A program made the translations under genes and the position numbers. This document shows, in pieces, positions 45,826 through 58,353 of a stretch of DNA of 64,000 nt (its first letter is position 1; each line of letters begins with the position of its first letter). Under the pieces are notes generated by a model, which saw only the letters and a list, made by a program, of their open reading frames with translations, was not told the DNA's origin and searched no databases. The DNA is taken from positions 62,001 through 126,000 of the forward strand of contig JADNRX010000041.1 of NCBI GenBank assembly GCA_015501595.1, written 5' to 3'. This stretch comes from Hymenopellis radicata. Taxonomy: Eukaryota; Basidiomycota; Agaricomycetes; Agaricales; Physalacriaceae.

Positions 45826-46823
45826 TTAGTACATAAATCCAGTCTTCTTCTTTGGGCTCCAATCACGGGCTGTGATCGCCTCCCAGTCGCTCATGTCGGT
45901 GTCTGTCAACTGGGAGGGTGCTGAGGTTTCAAAAGCATCGACCGATAACAATCGAGACATATCCATATACGGCGAAAAGGCTGCGAACGCGAGAATATCG
46001 TCTGGGACCATGGAAGATGGAGACAAGTCCATCCACGAAGGCAGCGATGTTGGGGATCGTGCAAGAATAGATGGGTTGAACGCGTCTGGGGTCTTCGGTT
46101 CCGGGGGCGTAATCGGAGACAGGCTTGGGGACCGTATTGAAGAAGACGCGCTTGTCAAAACACGAGGCCGTTGGCCATCAAACCGTGTGATGGAATTGTA
46201 TCTGTGTAGGCATAATGAGCTTGATAAGACGATGTGTGCACGATGTGTATGACCTATTCTTAGCGCTGAGACCAGTCCGTCCAGGGAAATAGGTCTTGAC
46301 AATGAGCGACCAGTGTTTTCCGTGCCGCTGTACTGCTTGTCGTAGGAGGTCATCCGTCTCGGAGGTCCAAACCGAGCGGTCAATGGCAGGGTTCAGAGTA
46401 TCATTCCAACGCTTCGCACATTCTGTAGATGCAGTAGTCCGCATTTGTTAACGACGAGGAACGGAACATATCACATACGATCGGTATTTCGCGTACCAAC
46501 TGCCGCAGCGACCAAACTCCATCGCACTCCGTTAATTTGCACTGCCTTTACAAGACGGTCGTCCTCGTCAGGCGCCCATGCGCCCTTCACGATGTCGGGT
46601 GCCATCTTGGCAAACCACCGCTTGCGACAGTCTTTGTTCGTACGATTTGGAATGTGCTTGGCGATGGCGAACCATCTGGATGGGTTCTGTGCATTCGCAT
46701 CCTCTGTAAAGCGCGTCATTCATATGCATGAACTATAAAGAAGACTCAGTGCACACCTGTTTCTACAGCCTGGCGTAGAAGGTCATCCTCTTGAGCGGTC
46801 CAAGCTCGTCGCTCGCGCGACAT
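45826..46823 (-). CDS. Myb-type DNA-binding protein, 278 aa
   Basis: Four exons (46823-46757, 46703-46479, 46422-46254, 46201-45826) join to 279 codons. Three SANT/Myb repeats: RRAWTAQEDDLLRQAV...RKRWFA, KGAWAPDEDDRLVKAV...CAKRWND, and RSVWTSETDDLLRQAV...SAKNRYN, with the regularly spaced Trp residues. The C-terminal 110 residues are Ser/Pro-rich and end with an acidic segment (LTDTDMSDWEAITARDW), probably for activation. Expected to act in the nucleus as a transcription regulator; targets unknown. Intact. Confidence 0.88.
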
Positions 46824-49131
46824 CATTACTGAGGTCTTGGACGGACGTGTGAAGGAGTCTTTGTACAATCCCCCGACATGAGGAACTTTATGTACACCAG
46901 CGCGTCAACAATAGATCCAGACATAAGGGCCTGAACCAGATGAATCCGCGAATGAAAGCATTTAGCTGCGAAATCCGAGGGGATATGCGGCTACTAAACA
47001 AGGACAACCATTCGCATGCCCCTATGTAAAATAACGACTGGTGAGTAAGCTAAACGCCGGCGTAGAATTATTTCGGCATACGGATGATGGGCGTGTCAAA
47101 ATGTAGGTCCCAGGGATGCCGGAAAGCCTGAGATCCATCGATCTCTAACGTCTTCGATGTCGTTAAGCGTCCACTGAAATAACGTCAGCTTCAAACAGCC
47201 TGTCAGTGTCAGTGTCAGTGGCACGATCGTACTCACTGCGAGTCAGGAGGATGGAGTCTGGCCATTCCATGCGACGGTTTTCAGCAAGGGACACATCGTT
47301 GTGGGCTTCAATGTTGCCCGTAGTCTATGCGAGGAGATCCTCGGGAGGAGAGACAATCCTCCTCGGAAATGATGAACACTCATTAAACAATAGGTTAAAT
47401 TTAGAGATCTGGAATGGATCGTAAGTTACGAGCTTACTGTCGAAAATCCTTACTTTCTGTTCCCGCGAGAGTCTGACAGCTCCAGCGTGAAATGCCAAGC
47501 AGGATCCCGAGCACGCAGAACAGTGAAAACACGAATCATGTCTCGAAGCCGCTTGTACGTTTGCAGAAAGGTTGCCATCAGAAAATGTTTCATGTCGAGT
47601 TGTTGTTCTTGTTGTTCCACAGCCACTGGCCGGGTGGTGGTGGTGTGGAAATAGCCCTCGTCTTGGGTTGAGACGCCTTGAGCAAGGCGGACCGACGCGG
47701 GCCGCCGGCATGTTCTTGGTCATGCGTCACTTTTCATTTAGTCCAACTCGCCAATAGACCGCAAGTGAATGCGAGCGGATACGGAACTGGACATATGGAC
47801 ATGTACAGTTATACGGCGCGTTCTCATCAAGGTCGCTCTGTGGCCATTACCATTAGAAGCATTTCCGCGGACTCGGGCATCTCATGGTGGTCGTGAGCAA
47901 TACAACTTATCATGACGACAGATTAGATGGTCTGTGTACAACTCGACATGCCACCCAGGTGTTAACTTATCAGGCATTATCTGGATGGTCTCTGCGAGCA
48001 GGCTGGACACGGTCGTTGTTCTAGATCGTCGTAAGCGAGCTAGTACTCGAACGCAAGGGCCGAGGACATATTCGCGTACCAGCATCATTCCAAGTCGTAA
48101 CCGTACTGCCAAAGGTCACCGATGCTGGTCCAGTTCGAGCCTCAAGCTCACGAGATTCGACAGAGCTCGTCTGTTGGAATTGTTTCTTAGAAAGCCGTAG
48201 CTTGCGAGTCACAAACAGGACTTACTTCCTCTGTCGAGTTTGATGTGTGTCCTTTGAGAAGCGCGGCTATCTCGGCATCCGAGTAACAGAGCTGTAGATA
48301 CAGTTAAGCACGAAGTATGGGCATACAGAGGAATATCGGTCACAAGAGAAGGTGGTGCCAATGGCACACCACGGTGCGCACTATACCAACGCTCCAAGCA
48401 GTCCTCTTTACTCTCATCAGGGCCTCGCATTGCGCTATCATTCGAGCCGCGTCTTTGCATTGAAGTAGTTTCGCTTTGGCGGCCAAACAATGGAGCCTAT
48501 TGAGGCTGGTTAGGAGAAGAATGTGGATGCGGACGTCCAGCACCTACCAGTGTTTTTGTATCATTAAAACTAAGCGGACCACTAGTTTGGGTTACAGCGC
48601 CTGGCTTTCAGAGGGATTGGAAGAGTCAGTATCAACTAGATAGCTCTCGAAATATCTCGTACGGCGTTGAATTGCGGTGATACTTCCAGAGCCCTGGGAG
48701 CACCTTGTGAGCCGAGCGTCAAAGCAAGTAGAACGGTCGTCATGGTGAGAGAATGCATCAGGAGGATTTCGTGAGCGGAAAGAGAATAGGTAGGTTAAAG
48801 AGTCGAGGAAGATACTGGGCCAGCCAGTAAATGAGGAGAGGAAGGAAGTTTTGATGTTGAAGCTGCGGGACAGAGAAGAAATAGCTCTGCAGCTTTTAAG
48901 GAAACTGGTGGATTCAAGTATGATCTGGCAGCATATCAGGATGTTGACGTCGTCGAAGGATGCGTCACCGGTAGCTCCGTATTGTCCAGTCGACGGAACG
49001 AGTCCGCCGCGTCGCGTCGCGGAGATAACAACAAGGGCGCTAAGGAGCAACACTCTGCATTGTGGTTACGCAAATGAATGACAACTTCTGTCAATCTCCA
49101 ACTACAGGGGGGCAGGATGTTAGTCCTGTTG
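46824..49131. other. Gene-poor stretch, possible relics only
   Basis: Minus-strand pieces look protein-like (MKHFLMATFLQTYKRLRDM with a donor-like site after SDSRGNRK near 47,450; MEWPDSILLTRSE near 47,240; DESKEDCLERWYSAHRGVP near 48,380) but I could not join them into a gene or name a family. They may be one decayed multi-exon gene running from about 49,050 to 47,050. Confidence 0.4.
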
Positions 49132-49560
49132 TAATCGCGCCCCCTTTGGGTGGGAACCGGTTGATTATGTAAACACCCAATTGGGAACACGCGTCGAGTA
49201 CGCGTTGCCCACCATTCACGCATCCTAAACAACATTTTTAGAGCACAATCATAGTTAATTGATATACACCATCCTCTGTCAGCTTCAGGATTTTTTACTG
49301 CACTGTTGTTCATAAGTTTTGCATATTGAGCCGGAGTGTGCCGGATGCACAGCCACAATGGCGGCAAGTACATTTTATGCATTCTAAATGAGTAGCCCCA
49401 AAATATGTAGTGTATAGTGGCAAGTAGTAAGTGATAGCTGCAGTCTCTCACGAATTTACACGTGAGAGACCCTCAGAATAAGTACATCACCCATTCGACG
49501 CGTGTTCCCAATCGGGCGTTTACATAATCAACCGGTTCCCACCCAAAGGGGGCGCGATTA
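49132..49560. mobile_element. MITE with about 70-bp inverted repeats
   Basis: The left side TAATCGCGCCCCCTTTGGG (49,132) and the right side ending CCCAAAGGGGGCGCGATTA (49,560) are complementary for about 70 bp, up to GGGAACACGCGTCGA. If the terminal TA is a duplicated target, it is mariner-like; no longer duplication was found. No coding capacity. Confidence 0.75.
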
Positions 49561-52090
49561 CTAACAGACTACATACAACATACTTACTCGTTCGTCATGT
49601 TGTATCGTCAGTCTGTCTAGGAGAGACTAGCAGGATGTATAGTCCGTGAACGGCTTGTGAGTGACTGACAGCATCATGGGAGGAAGAGGATAGGTGAGTT
49701 TCGCCGCACTCACACTGGGTCAGGGTCGTCACACCCACACTGATGCGACCACACTCACACTTGGGCCGACACGTCCACCATCCATTTTTGGACGAGGCGC
49801 GTCAAGCTCCCGTGACCATGTTGATTCTTTCCTCCGTACCACCACTACTGGTCTCCATCACCCGTCTCTGTGGCTGTCGGAGCCCACTCTCCGCCCACAA
49901 ATGCCATCAAAGTCATTTTCTGTGGAACAAATGCCGACAATGAAGCGCCATTGGACCACGTAAGCCCTCGGGACGAGGCCGCCACGCGGTGGCGTTGGCT
50001 TCCAGCAGCCAGAGCCCCGGTATACCTCACCTCACCGTTTTGCTAGCGCCTGCACGCAAGGACGAGCTCCCGGAATAACATGCGGACGAAGGCAACAACA
50101 GCTAGGATGGCGACGACTGCGGTACCGACGACGACTTGCGATGGCTTTGCGGCCGGGGGGCGTCGTGGACGCATCCAGCCTCAAACGGTGCGTCTTCCTG
50201 CATTTTTCTCATCTTCATTTGATCTCACAGTCAATACCTTTTATTATGCATCTGCCGTGTCCAAACGACTTGGCATGCTAAGAGCAGCGCGACATCATCT
50301 AGAGCCGCAAGACTGTCATGCAGCGAGACGGCAGTGACCAGGAGAAGTGGAATGCAGTGGTGTCCTTCGTTCCTTGTTCTCTAGACTGTCACTCATCATG
50401 TCTTCTCCCCAACTTCACGTATTTCTTCTCAGCATCACCTTGGATCCCTTTATATATCAGCCCTGTTGACCTTTCTCTCTCCCACAATACTCCCTTGCCA
50501 TTCGGGGCCTTGGAGGGTTCGAGACCCTCGAGGGGAATATATTACTGGTTCTGATCACGGGCATGGCTAATGTGACTGTACATGAACGCCTGTACAGTGT
50601 AATGAGGAGTCGGGTCATGTAGGGTACATAAGTCGGCGTTATCCCGACCATGCAATGAATCAAAGTTGAATGATAATTTGAACTTTACATTTTCCCCGGT
50701 CAGATCAGTGTGAGTGTGTCAGCCCGAGTGTGGTAAAAAAAAGTGTTATATGCTCTGGGAGGAAGGAGCAACACGTTATACATTCGCGTTATGGAACGGC
50801 TCGCGGACCGGTGGTTTCCGGAAGCGACTCCTGCTCTTGGCTCTTAATATTATGTGCCCGTTAGAGAATCGGTGCTTCCTACATCTTCCATGCTTCTCTA
50901 AGACAACTTGGAGGCAAGAGACGTTTAAACTGCAACAGATTCCGAGCGCTTAGGTCCCGCTGCCATCAGTCTGCAATTTTGCGCTCCAATTAGTAGCAAC
51001 TCACCTTCGTTGTTCACTTCCCAGCGTGGTGCTGAATTGTACATCCTTCCAACACCGCCGTCCGTTCCTGTTGAAGACGGGCTTTACCATCTACCTCAGA
51101 TACGCCCAACAAGACATCGGCGATGATGATGGCGACTGTATCGACGCTTGCTCATACTAGTAGGCCAGGTTACCTGGCTAGGCGGAAATAACCACTGATT
51201 CACCCAGTTGTCGCTTGGTCGTTGTGTTACTTTTTACTTCCCAGGTTCCTGAAGTTTGGGGCCCAAAACTATTAACCTATAAGTACGGCTACACCTTCCA
51301 ACTGTGAGGACGACTTTGGTTCCATCACTGCTGGACTCTTGAAGCATTTGTATGTGAGCTTGCTGTGAGCAGGAATATACACTGATGTAATTATTTGCAG
51401 AAAGTTATTTTCCGAAAACCAGGCACTGGCAGAACTGAGGACCAGCAGAATGCAGCTCTCGCGAGCCGTAATACTGTGGCTGAAAAAAACTGGCTCCTTG
51501 GAAGTTAGCAAAGGCGCGCTCCGGTTTCGAGTCGATCTAAACAAGGTCGTGTACAAGAACATACATCTCCAACAACTCATATGCTAGGTTTGTAAACGGT
51601 TTGAACCCACAAACCGAATATCGCTATAGCGCGACGAATAGACGCGTGTCTCCAAGTCCTTCATGGCAGACAACATCCCCGCCGGAAGATGAGGGCGCCA
51701 CCTCGAGTCTTCTCACAGGCTCTCTCCATCGTCCAAATCCTGTCCTTCAATCTGGTCTCTAAATCGACTATCTGACAAGACAAGGAATTCAGTCGAGTGT
51801 TCTGGTATGCGTGGTTGGTATCCAGGCTGTTCTCAATCCTCGCCACACGCTGGCTGGTCATGGTGCATTGAGAAGGGCGACTTCATTGGTAGTCCTTTAA
51901 ACACTACTTTGCTTCAGTCATAAAATAACTCTACTAAATGAAAGAGTGCCTGTCTTCCCATTCCTTCGTCCTCGAAGAGAAAAGATTGTGTATTTTAGTG
52001 CGGAGGCGGTGCTAGTGGGATGGGTATACCTAGTGTCCAAGAAGGTCATAAATAAAGGAATAAGTACCGCCCAATGCGAAGAGAATCAAA
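49561..52090. other. No recognisable gene
   Basis: Short frames only. A small minus-strand frame at 51,661-51,861 (MTSQRVARIENSLDTNH...) has coiled-coil character but no support beyond that. CACTCACACT/AGTGTGAGTG motifs occur near 49,705-49,770 and 50,707-50,735 in opposite orientation, possibly ends of a decayed element. Confidence 0.4.
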
Positions 52091-54621
52091 TCATTCAATA
52101 CTATACACGAGGTCAGAATCCGATATGGTGGATGGATAACAATCTTGAAAACATACCTCGATGCACTAACACTCTCATCAACGACGGACTCTGGAGCACC
52201 CAGCCCCGCCGCCGGACACAGCAGATCATCCAAAACGCCTCTTCTCGTAAGACTCGTCGTCTCCCACGGCGCTAGTAAAGATCTCCGCCTCCCCGCCTGG
52301 TCCCCAAAGCACTTCTACCGTAACCCCCAAATCAGCATCTTATACTTAGAGAAACCACCAACACGAACCTGGAATATCTGGAAATCCTTCTCAAAGAGCG
52401 TCTTGGACACACTGTCACTGAAGATCCCAAAGAAGCTTCCTTGAGCGCCAATGTTCACGTTCAACCCCGCCGACACGGTGAAGCACCCCCCAAAGGTCCC
52501 GTCTCCATCGGCGGTGACGTTTCTCGATAACAGGGCACGTCGTTCGGCGGCACGAGCTGCGTGGACCAAGGCGGGCACGGAGGAGCGCTTGTAAGACGAG
52601 CCGGCGTATGAATCGGCAGCATAGTCCGTCGCCGTAGAGTAGTCTCCATACGAAGCTCCGCCGGTCTCTTCAGCACTGGGGCATCCATAGTCGCGCTCTC
52701 AGAAACACTAGCTTCCACGCTCGCGCTTGCGCTTGCATAAGCAGAGCTCACGGCCGCGCTTTCATAAACACTAGCTTCGGAGCTGCTGGCCTCGGAGCTG
52801 ACGGTCGCACTTCCATACACGCTGGCATCAGTGCTGGTGGACGCGCTTCCATACGAGCTCGCAGTCGCGCTGACATCCGCGCTGCTCGCACTGGCGCTCT
52901 CAGTCGCATTCCCACTATCCACGACCACAGTCCCATTGGCGCTCGCGTCCAGCTCGAGCGTCAACGCCGCCTTGGCATCGAGCTCGAGGAACACGCTCGC
53001 ATCGACGATACTCAGCGCAGAGATGCCAAGGTTAATCGAGGGGATGAGATGCGCCTCGATGGTACCCGTGGCGTTGACAGAGGGAGACACGGACAGTTGC
53101 AGAGCTACATCATGGCATGAGATGGTGGTGGTGGTAAACGAGAGTAATACTAATACGCACGAGTATCACCAATGTCAAAGTTTCCCCCGTCCGTGCTGTC
53201 GTCGATCCCGGGAGGGAAGACAAAGGACGCGTTGGAGATGGTGTAGACGATGCCGACGTTCATATCGAGGTTCACGTCCAGCTTGGCGAGAGCCTGCGCG
53301 TTGATTTGGAATGTAGGTCCGATTTCCAGGATTCTGTGCTCGGCGTCAGCTAGAGCAAAGAAGAGTGTGTGTTGGATTCACTCACCCGGGAAAGCTGAGG
53401 CCGGGAATACCGACTTCGAAGAGCTTGATTTTTCCAGAGTCTAGTGTGCCCTGAATTAATCAACTTGAACATCAGTATCGATGCTCCTTGTAATACTATG
53501 GATGGTACTCACAGCGACGTCGGCTGTCAAATCAATACCACCAGCAAGCTCCGCATTGAGGGCTAGAACACATCACTCGTAAGCACCGTTTACCCATGTA
53601 GGAAGGCAGTCACTGACTTGCTGTAATCCCAAAGGTATCTATATTAGGCGGGATAATTGTACCCGAAGCAGCGACCCCAATCGTCGCGACCGCGTGCGCC
53701 TTGGCCTGCACATCAACGTTCAGCTTCGCCGAAATAGGCGGACAGTCCACGGTCTCGTTGAGGAGATTAAACGTCTGATCTACGTCCACGGGTATATCGA
53801 AGGATTTGCTCTCGTCAATCTTGTTCTGCAGCGCATTGGTTATCGCTAATCAATCACAATTCATCAGTATAATGCTATGCAAAGGAAGGCGCGACTCACT
53901 CTTGATCGCATTTTTCAAGAAATCCCCAAACCCACGCTGTGTCACCCGGCGCATGCGCTTCACGTTCGCAGTGGTGGAGACAGAGGAGAGGTCGGCGTCG
54001 GCGCCTGGGACGTTCGCGCCTTGGAGGATAAAGTTGACTGTCCCAGTTTTGGATGTATCTGCTGATGCGAAATCGGTGTCGAGTGTGAGCGCACGGACGG
54101 CCTGAGGGTCTGCGCGACGCGCTAGGCGGGTGGGTACGGTTTGGTCTGTGGGTGTCCATGCTTTGGCGACGCGTGCGAATGCGTTGGAGCCGCACTAGAC
54201 TCGGCATGTCAGAAGAGGAGAGAGAGAGAGAAGGACTACACGCACACTTTCAGGTAATCGCACAATCTTGTTCACCGCGCCAATGTTCTGATACAGGTGA
54301 CCGCAATCCGCAGACGCGCCTGTACATACGAGGCGGATGTCCTGGGACACCGCGTCTGGCGTACAGTCGATAATGTCCCACCCAGCGGCGGGCGTAATAT
54401 CCGATATCGCGTCGGCCGAACCCCACTGCCAGATTGTCGGGTTAGCGCTTTTGCAAATTGACACGACGTGATGGACGCACGATTTTCATGGACCCAGAGC
54501 TCGAGGCGTTGCTAACGGGCAGCGAGTACTCGCAGACGCCGCTGAAGCATGGCTGGGACCAGTCGTTTGTCGCACCAACTGCGGCGGTGAGGGTTAAAAG
54601 AACGAAGAGGGAAGGAGACAT
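52091..54621 (-). CDS. Secreted Ser/Ala-rich protein with N-terminal fungal domain (possibly DUF7223-type)
   Basis: Start MSPSLFVLLTLTAAVGATND is a signal peptide. Next come WSQPCFSGVCEYSLPVSN, WGSADAISDITPAAGWDIID and CTGASADCGHLYQNIGAV, a Cys-containing domain common in secreted agaricomycete proteins, then a long beta-rich region (FNLLNETVDCPPISAKLNVD, IDLTADVAGTLDSGKIKLFE) and a low-complexity part made mostly of Ser, Ala, Thr and Val (about 52,690-52,930). The C-terminus has GGCFTVSAGLNVNIGAQGSF, then FQKCFGDQAG and ESVVDESV after another intron, ending near 52,091. Between the low-complexity part and SYKRSSVPALVHAARAAERR the frame changes by one without a usable intron (near 52,660-52,680), so this copy may be broken or misread. 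Probably cell-wall or extracellular; function unknown. Confidence 0.68.
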
Positions 54622-54745
54622 TTTTTAAATAATCTAATAAACAAAAAAAGCAAACGGGAAATCAATCCCAGTGCCGACCTGGGCGCGAAGAACGAACGAA
54701 GGGAGTGGAAGGGAGTGTAATGGAGGGCGCGTGTGGCATGCCGGT

Positions 54746-54753
54746 CTTATATA
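54746..54753 (-). promoter_or_regulatory. TATA box of the secreted-protein gene
   Basis: TATATAAG on the minus strand, about 125 bp before the start codon at 54,621; this is the only TATA-like motif in that upstream region. Confidence 0.55.
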
Positions 54754-54759
54754 GAATGC

Positions 54760-55597
54760 GTACCTGGGTAAGGACGACATCAATACTCGTCGCGACCAGC
54801 ATCAGTTTGACATTGCGGACATCATTGGCTTGGCTCAGCCTTCCACATGCGAGAAAGATTGGCGCCTAAAAGCGGTTGCCAGTGTCATTGCCTCCAGCGT
54901 AAGTACGTCCCGAGCTAAATTGCCTTGATGGCAATCATCTGGGAGGACACAGTCGTCGTTACACGGAAATGACAGCCATACAGCTAGGTGGATACGCAGA
55001 GATGTAACAGCTCAGAGAAGCAACGTTGACATTCGAGAGATGGATGGATGATCATGTTGGACGGAAGCAAATGACACTGGACCTGCAGGGTCCGTGGGTA
55101 AACAAAATCCACGTGATGTACAGCTCTTGAACCGGCGCGGGGATGTCGGCGGACTCTCCCCTTCACGGATTACTCACACCGTCGAGTAGAAGCCTACATA
55201 AGGAACGGAGGGCCTTCCTTGAGCGAACAAGAAGATCCACAATATCACGGCGCTCTGATCTCCTCGTGGGCTTCGGCGGTCTTGACTTGCCTTTGATGAT
55301 ACACTCGTGGATCTGTTCTTCCACAACAGCGACTTCCGCTCTGGATTAATCGACAGACGTGCATCAGGCTTCTATTATACTGGATGGCCCTCATTCTTCC
55401 GTGCACTGGTTTCATCTGACTCTTGCTGATTGTTAATGTCGAAATTCGGCCTCTTCCACCTCGCCGCACGAAATGAACCCCGTATTTGATGAACGGACAG
55501 CTTATACTTGAGGCGGACTGATACCGGGGCATATAGTTCTCTGAATCGTGTAGACCTGCCGCTCTGCGTACCACCAAGCGGAAGGCCGGGTGTTACC
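54760..55597. other. No gene seen
   Basis: Upstream flank of the secreted-protein gene and of the tRNA-Phe gene. Short frames only. Confidence 0.5.
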
Positions 55598-55690
55598 GGG
55601 GACATAGCTCAGCTGGGAGAGCAACAGACTGAAGTGGACGCGTTATTCTTGATTTTCTGGAGGTCCCCAGTTCGATCCTGGGTGTCCCCA
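55598..55690 (+). tRNA. tRNA-Phe (GAA) with intron
   Basis: Acceptor GGGGACA pairs with TGTCCCC, then A. The D arm is AGCTCAGCTGGGAGAGC, the anticodon loop begins CTGAAG, an intron of about 20 nt (TGGACGCGTTATTCTTGATT region) follows, and the rest is TCTGG, AGGTC and T arm CCCAG TTCGATC CTGGG. The GAA anticodon and the CTGGAGGTC variable region match eukaryotic tRNA-Phe. Confidence 0.92.
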
Positions 55691-55740
55691 TGCGCCATTG
55701 CATGTGCCTTTTTTTTTTTATCACATTTGGTATTTTAGTC

Positions 55741-56321
55741 TAGGGTGGCGCAGTAAACCTCCGGGGGGTGTTAGTAACGGTATTGATACCGGCCCCCTGG
55801 GAGGTCCCAGTTTCGATACCGTTAGTAACGGTATCGATACCGGCACGTGATCATTGCACATGACTCGGGTGGCGCAATTTCTGCGAAGGTTCCTATCAGC
55901 TCTGCTCAGATTTTCCATGGTTCAGCTCGAGGTAATGGCTATTAACTTGAGGTCTGTAATAAAATCAATCAAAATCTATACTGTAGTCTACTGTATGTCA
56001 TTTTCATCGATATCCGAGTCTGTCTCACTGTGTTATGGAGGAATAGACTCTAGAGACTGGTAGAAGTCATTGGGAATTGGATACAGCTTTGTTAATGCCT
56101 GTTTCGTTTCAAGATCAGGTCTGACTGGGGCCATGGTGTGAGTTTGGTGCGGGCGCGGATACGGGTCTGAAGACCCGCCCACCAAAGTCACGTGAAATAG
56201 TCACGTGCCGGTATCGAAACCTACCTCTCAACCCCCGACAGTTTCGATACCGTATTGATACCGTTACTAACCGCAGTAAACCCGAGGTGTATCAAAACCA
56301 AGGGTTTACTTCACCACCCTA
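55741..56321. mobile_element. 581-bp non-autonomous hAT element
   Basis: Inverted ends TAGGGTGGCGCAGTAAACC and TAGGGTGGTGAAGTAAACC, with an 8-bp duplication TTTTAGTC (55733-55740, 56322-56329). The interior contains repeated GATACCGTTAGTAACGGTATC and CACGTGA motifs in both orientations. It is the complete relative of the remnant at 7,902-8,900. Non-coding. Confidence 0.87.
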
Positions 56322-56731
56322 TTTTAGTCTCTCGCCACACACGCCTTGGTTTGAAAAATGGGTTTGTCAACTGTCATTACGCCACACTCCGCGCCAACCT
56401 CTCCTCAGCCAAAATGTCCCTGAGCTTCTTAGCACGAACAGCAGCCAACACCCTCCTCCTCTGTTCGTTTCTGTAGTCCACTACCAGTTGTGTACCGGTC
56501 TGAAAGCAAAGCCGACAGTCAACTAGGCCTCTTATAGAGCTTCCAGTCCTGTACGCTCCTGCAGTAAGCATTCATCAATACCCCTCATTGACACAAGAAC
56601 GGATGCAAAAGATGGAAGGAAAGCAAGGTCAAGCAAAAGGATTTAATTTACTGTATATTATCCACATCAAATATCCTCACTCGGCACAGTCGCCTTTTCC
56701 TTACCTCCCTCGCGTTCCAAACGAATCGCTC

Positions 56732-58353
56732 TCAAACCGGCCCACGCACAACACACGCCCCAATCACCATCTTAAACTTGGGCACCCGCCTCAGCCTCTT
56801 CACCACCTCCTCCGCCTCGCCCCCCGTCTCGTCCTCCTCAAATCCCCTAAACGTCACAGCCTTCAACGCCCGCCCCACCTCTTCCTCCACCACCTCCAAA
56901 TCCACATCAATAATCGCCGGCGCGCGCGACTCGACCATCCTCAACAAATCCAGCTTTCTCACCGGCTTGCTCCGCCTCTGCCAATTAAACATGATGCCCT
57001 TCAGATTCGGAACCAGCACCTCCCCCGTCTCCCCTTGGCGCGCGGAATCGTGAGCCGCCGGACGACTTCCGACGTGATCACGGCGTCGCCTTCCTTCCCC
57101 GGCTGCTGATGCACATACAGCTCGGTCAAGCCAGGCGTCGCAGCCAACAGCTGCAGCAACCCCACATCGCTCACTCTCACACACGCAATCTCCAGCCTCC
57201 GCAGACTCGCCGCCGAGCGCCGCACGAAATCGATCATCCCATCCAGCTCGAACGCGCCAGGGCCGGGCTTGCTCGGATCCGCGGGGGCGAGCTTCAGGCT
57301 GAACATCGCAGGGGCGGTGATATGCTCAAGCACATGCTGAATGCGGCCGAGCCCGCCCAGGCGGAAGGAGACAAACGGGGCTTTGGTGCTTACGTCCGGA
57401 AGCGTCGACTCGTCGTCGCATTCGATAAAGGTGTCGCTCACGCTGACGTGGTAGGCGCTCGTGCAGAGCTCGATGACGCGCAGGATCCCAAGTGGCTCCG
57501 ACATCCACGACAGCACGAGGCTCGAGATGCGCCCATAGGGGAGGGGGTGGTTGGCTAGATCGCACACCGGCCCACCAAGGCATAGCATGTGCAGTTTGGG
57601 AGTATGCGCAAAGACCGTGAGAGGCGAGGGCGCAGGCGCTGTTGACGGCAGTCCGTTGGCGTCCGTAAGGTCCACGAGCGTCAGACTCGTCAAGTTGGGC
57701 AGCGGCTTCGCGTCGAGGCTCTGGTACATCTCGCCGAGGCACGCGGCGGGCATGTTGAATAGAACGTCGGTCCAGCGGTGCGCTTCGCTACACAGCATGC
57801 GTACTAGAGGCGCACTCTGCGTCGCCACGTCGATGTTTACAGGCATCAGCCTCGAGCGCGTCAAATAAAGCGGGATCACCTCCCCAATCCTATCTCTCTC
57901 CAATTCAAGCGCGGGCGCTTCTTCGTCGGGACAAAGCAGCCGCTGTCGACGCGGTGCAGCATAAATGAAGGTCCACAAATGCGGCGTCCCCACCGCCACC
58001 TCCCTCCATCTTGCACACACACTGCTCAGTATCAACGGCAGCATCCTCGTCTCGGGTGTCGCGTCTGCACACACCGCCTGGAAGATAAGACACAATATCT
58101 CATTAGGCACAAAGCGGATGGGTGAGACGATGGTGCGGATCTGGGACGCGTACGCTTCGAGCTCGGCGATGACGGTCTGGAGGGTGGTGATGTCGGCCTG
58201 GACGTCGCTGAGCGTTTCGTGATATTTGCGCATCTCCGGGGCGGGGAGGTACGGCCCGGAGCGGTGGATGCGCTGGAGATCGGAGAGAGGCATGAGCGTG
58301 CGAACGCCGACGACGCGGGTGCCGCAGTTTTGGCATTGGACGGGGGAGGCCAT
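56732..58353 (-). CDS. F-box-like protein, one apparent frame change
   Basis: Start MASPVQCQNCGTRVVGVRTL; a coiled-coil stretch (ETLSDVQADITTLQTVIAEL) precedes the F-box-like segment (PIRFVPNEILCLIFQAVCAD, then SSVCARWREVAVGTPHLW), an arrangement very common in agaricomycetes. The rest is leucine-rich (PNLTSLTLVDL, ASLRRLEIACV, TPGLTELYVHQ). The first frame ends at 57,001. At a G-rich stretch near 57,020-57,040 the next frame continues with ETGEVLVPNLKGIMFNWQRR to RVPKFKMVIGACVV, ending at 56,732; a 1-nt shift or sequencing error is the simplest reading. Likely a substrate adaptor for SCF ubiquitin ligase, by family. Confidence 0.72.

Noticed and set aside
47200..47222. GTCAGTGTCAGTGTCAGTG microsatellite as functional repeat
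   Set aside because: Only three short units; nothing suggests a role.
49694..50735. Possible 1-kb element with CACTCACACT ends
   Set aside because: Inverted similarity is short and low-complexity and no target duplication was found.
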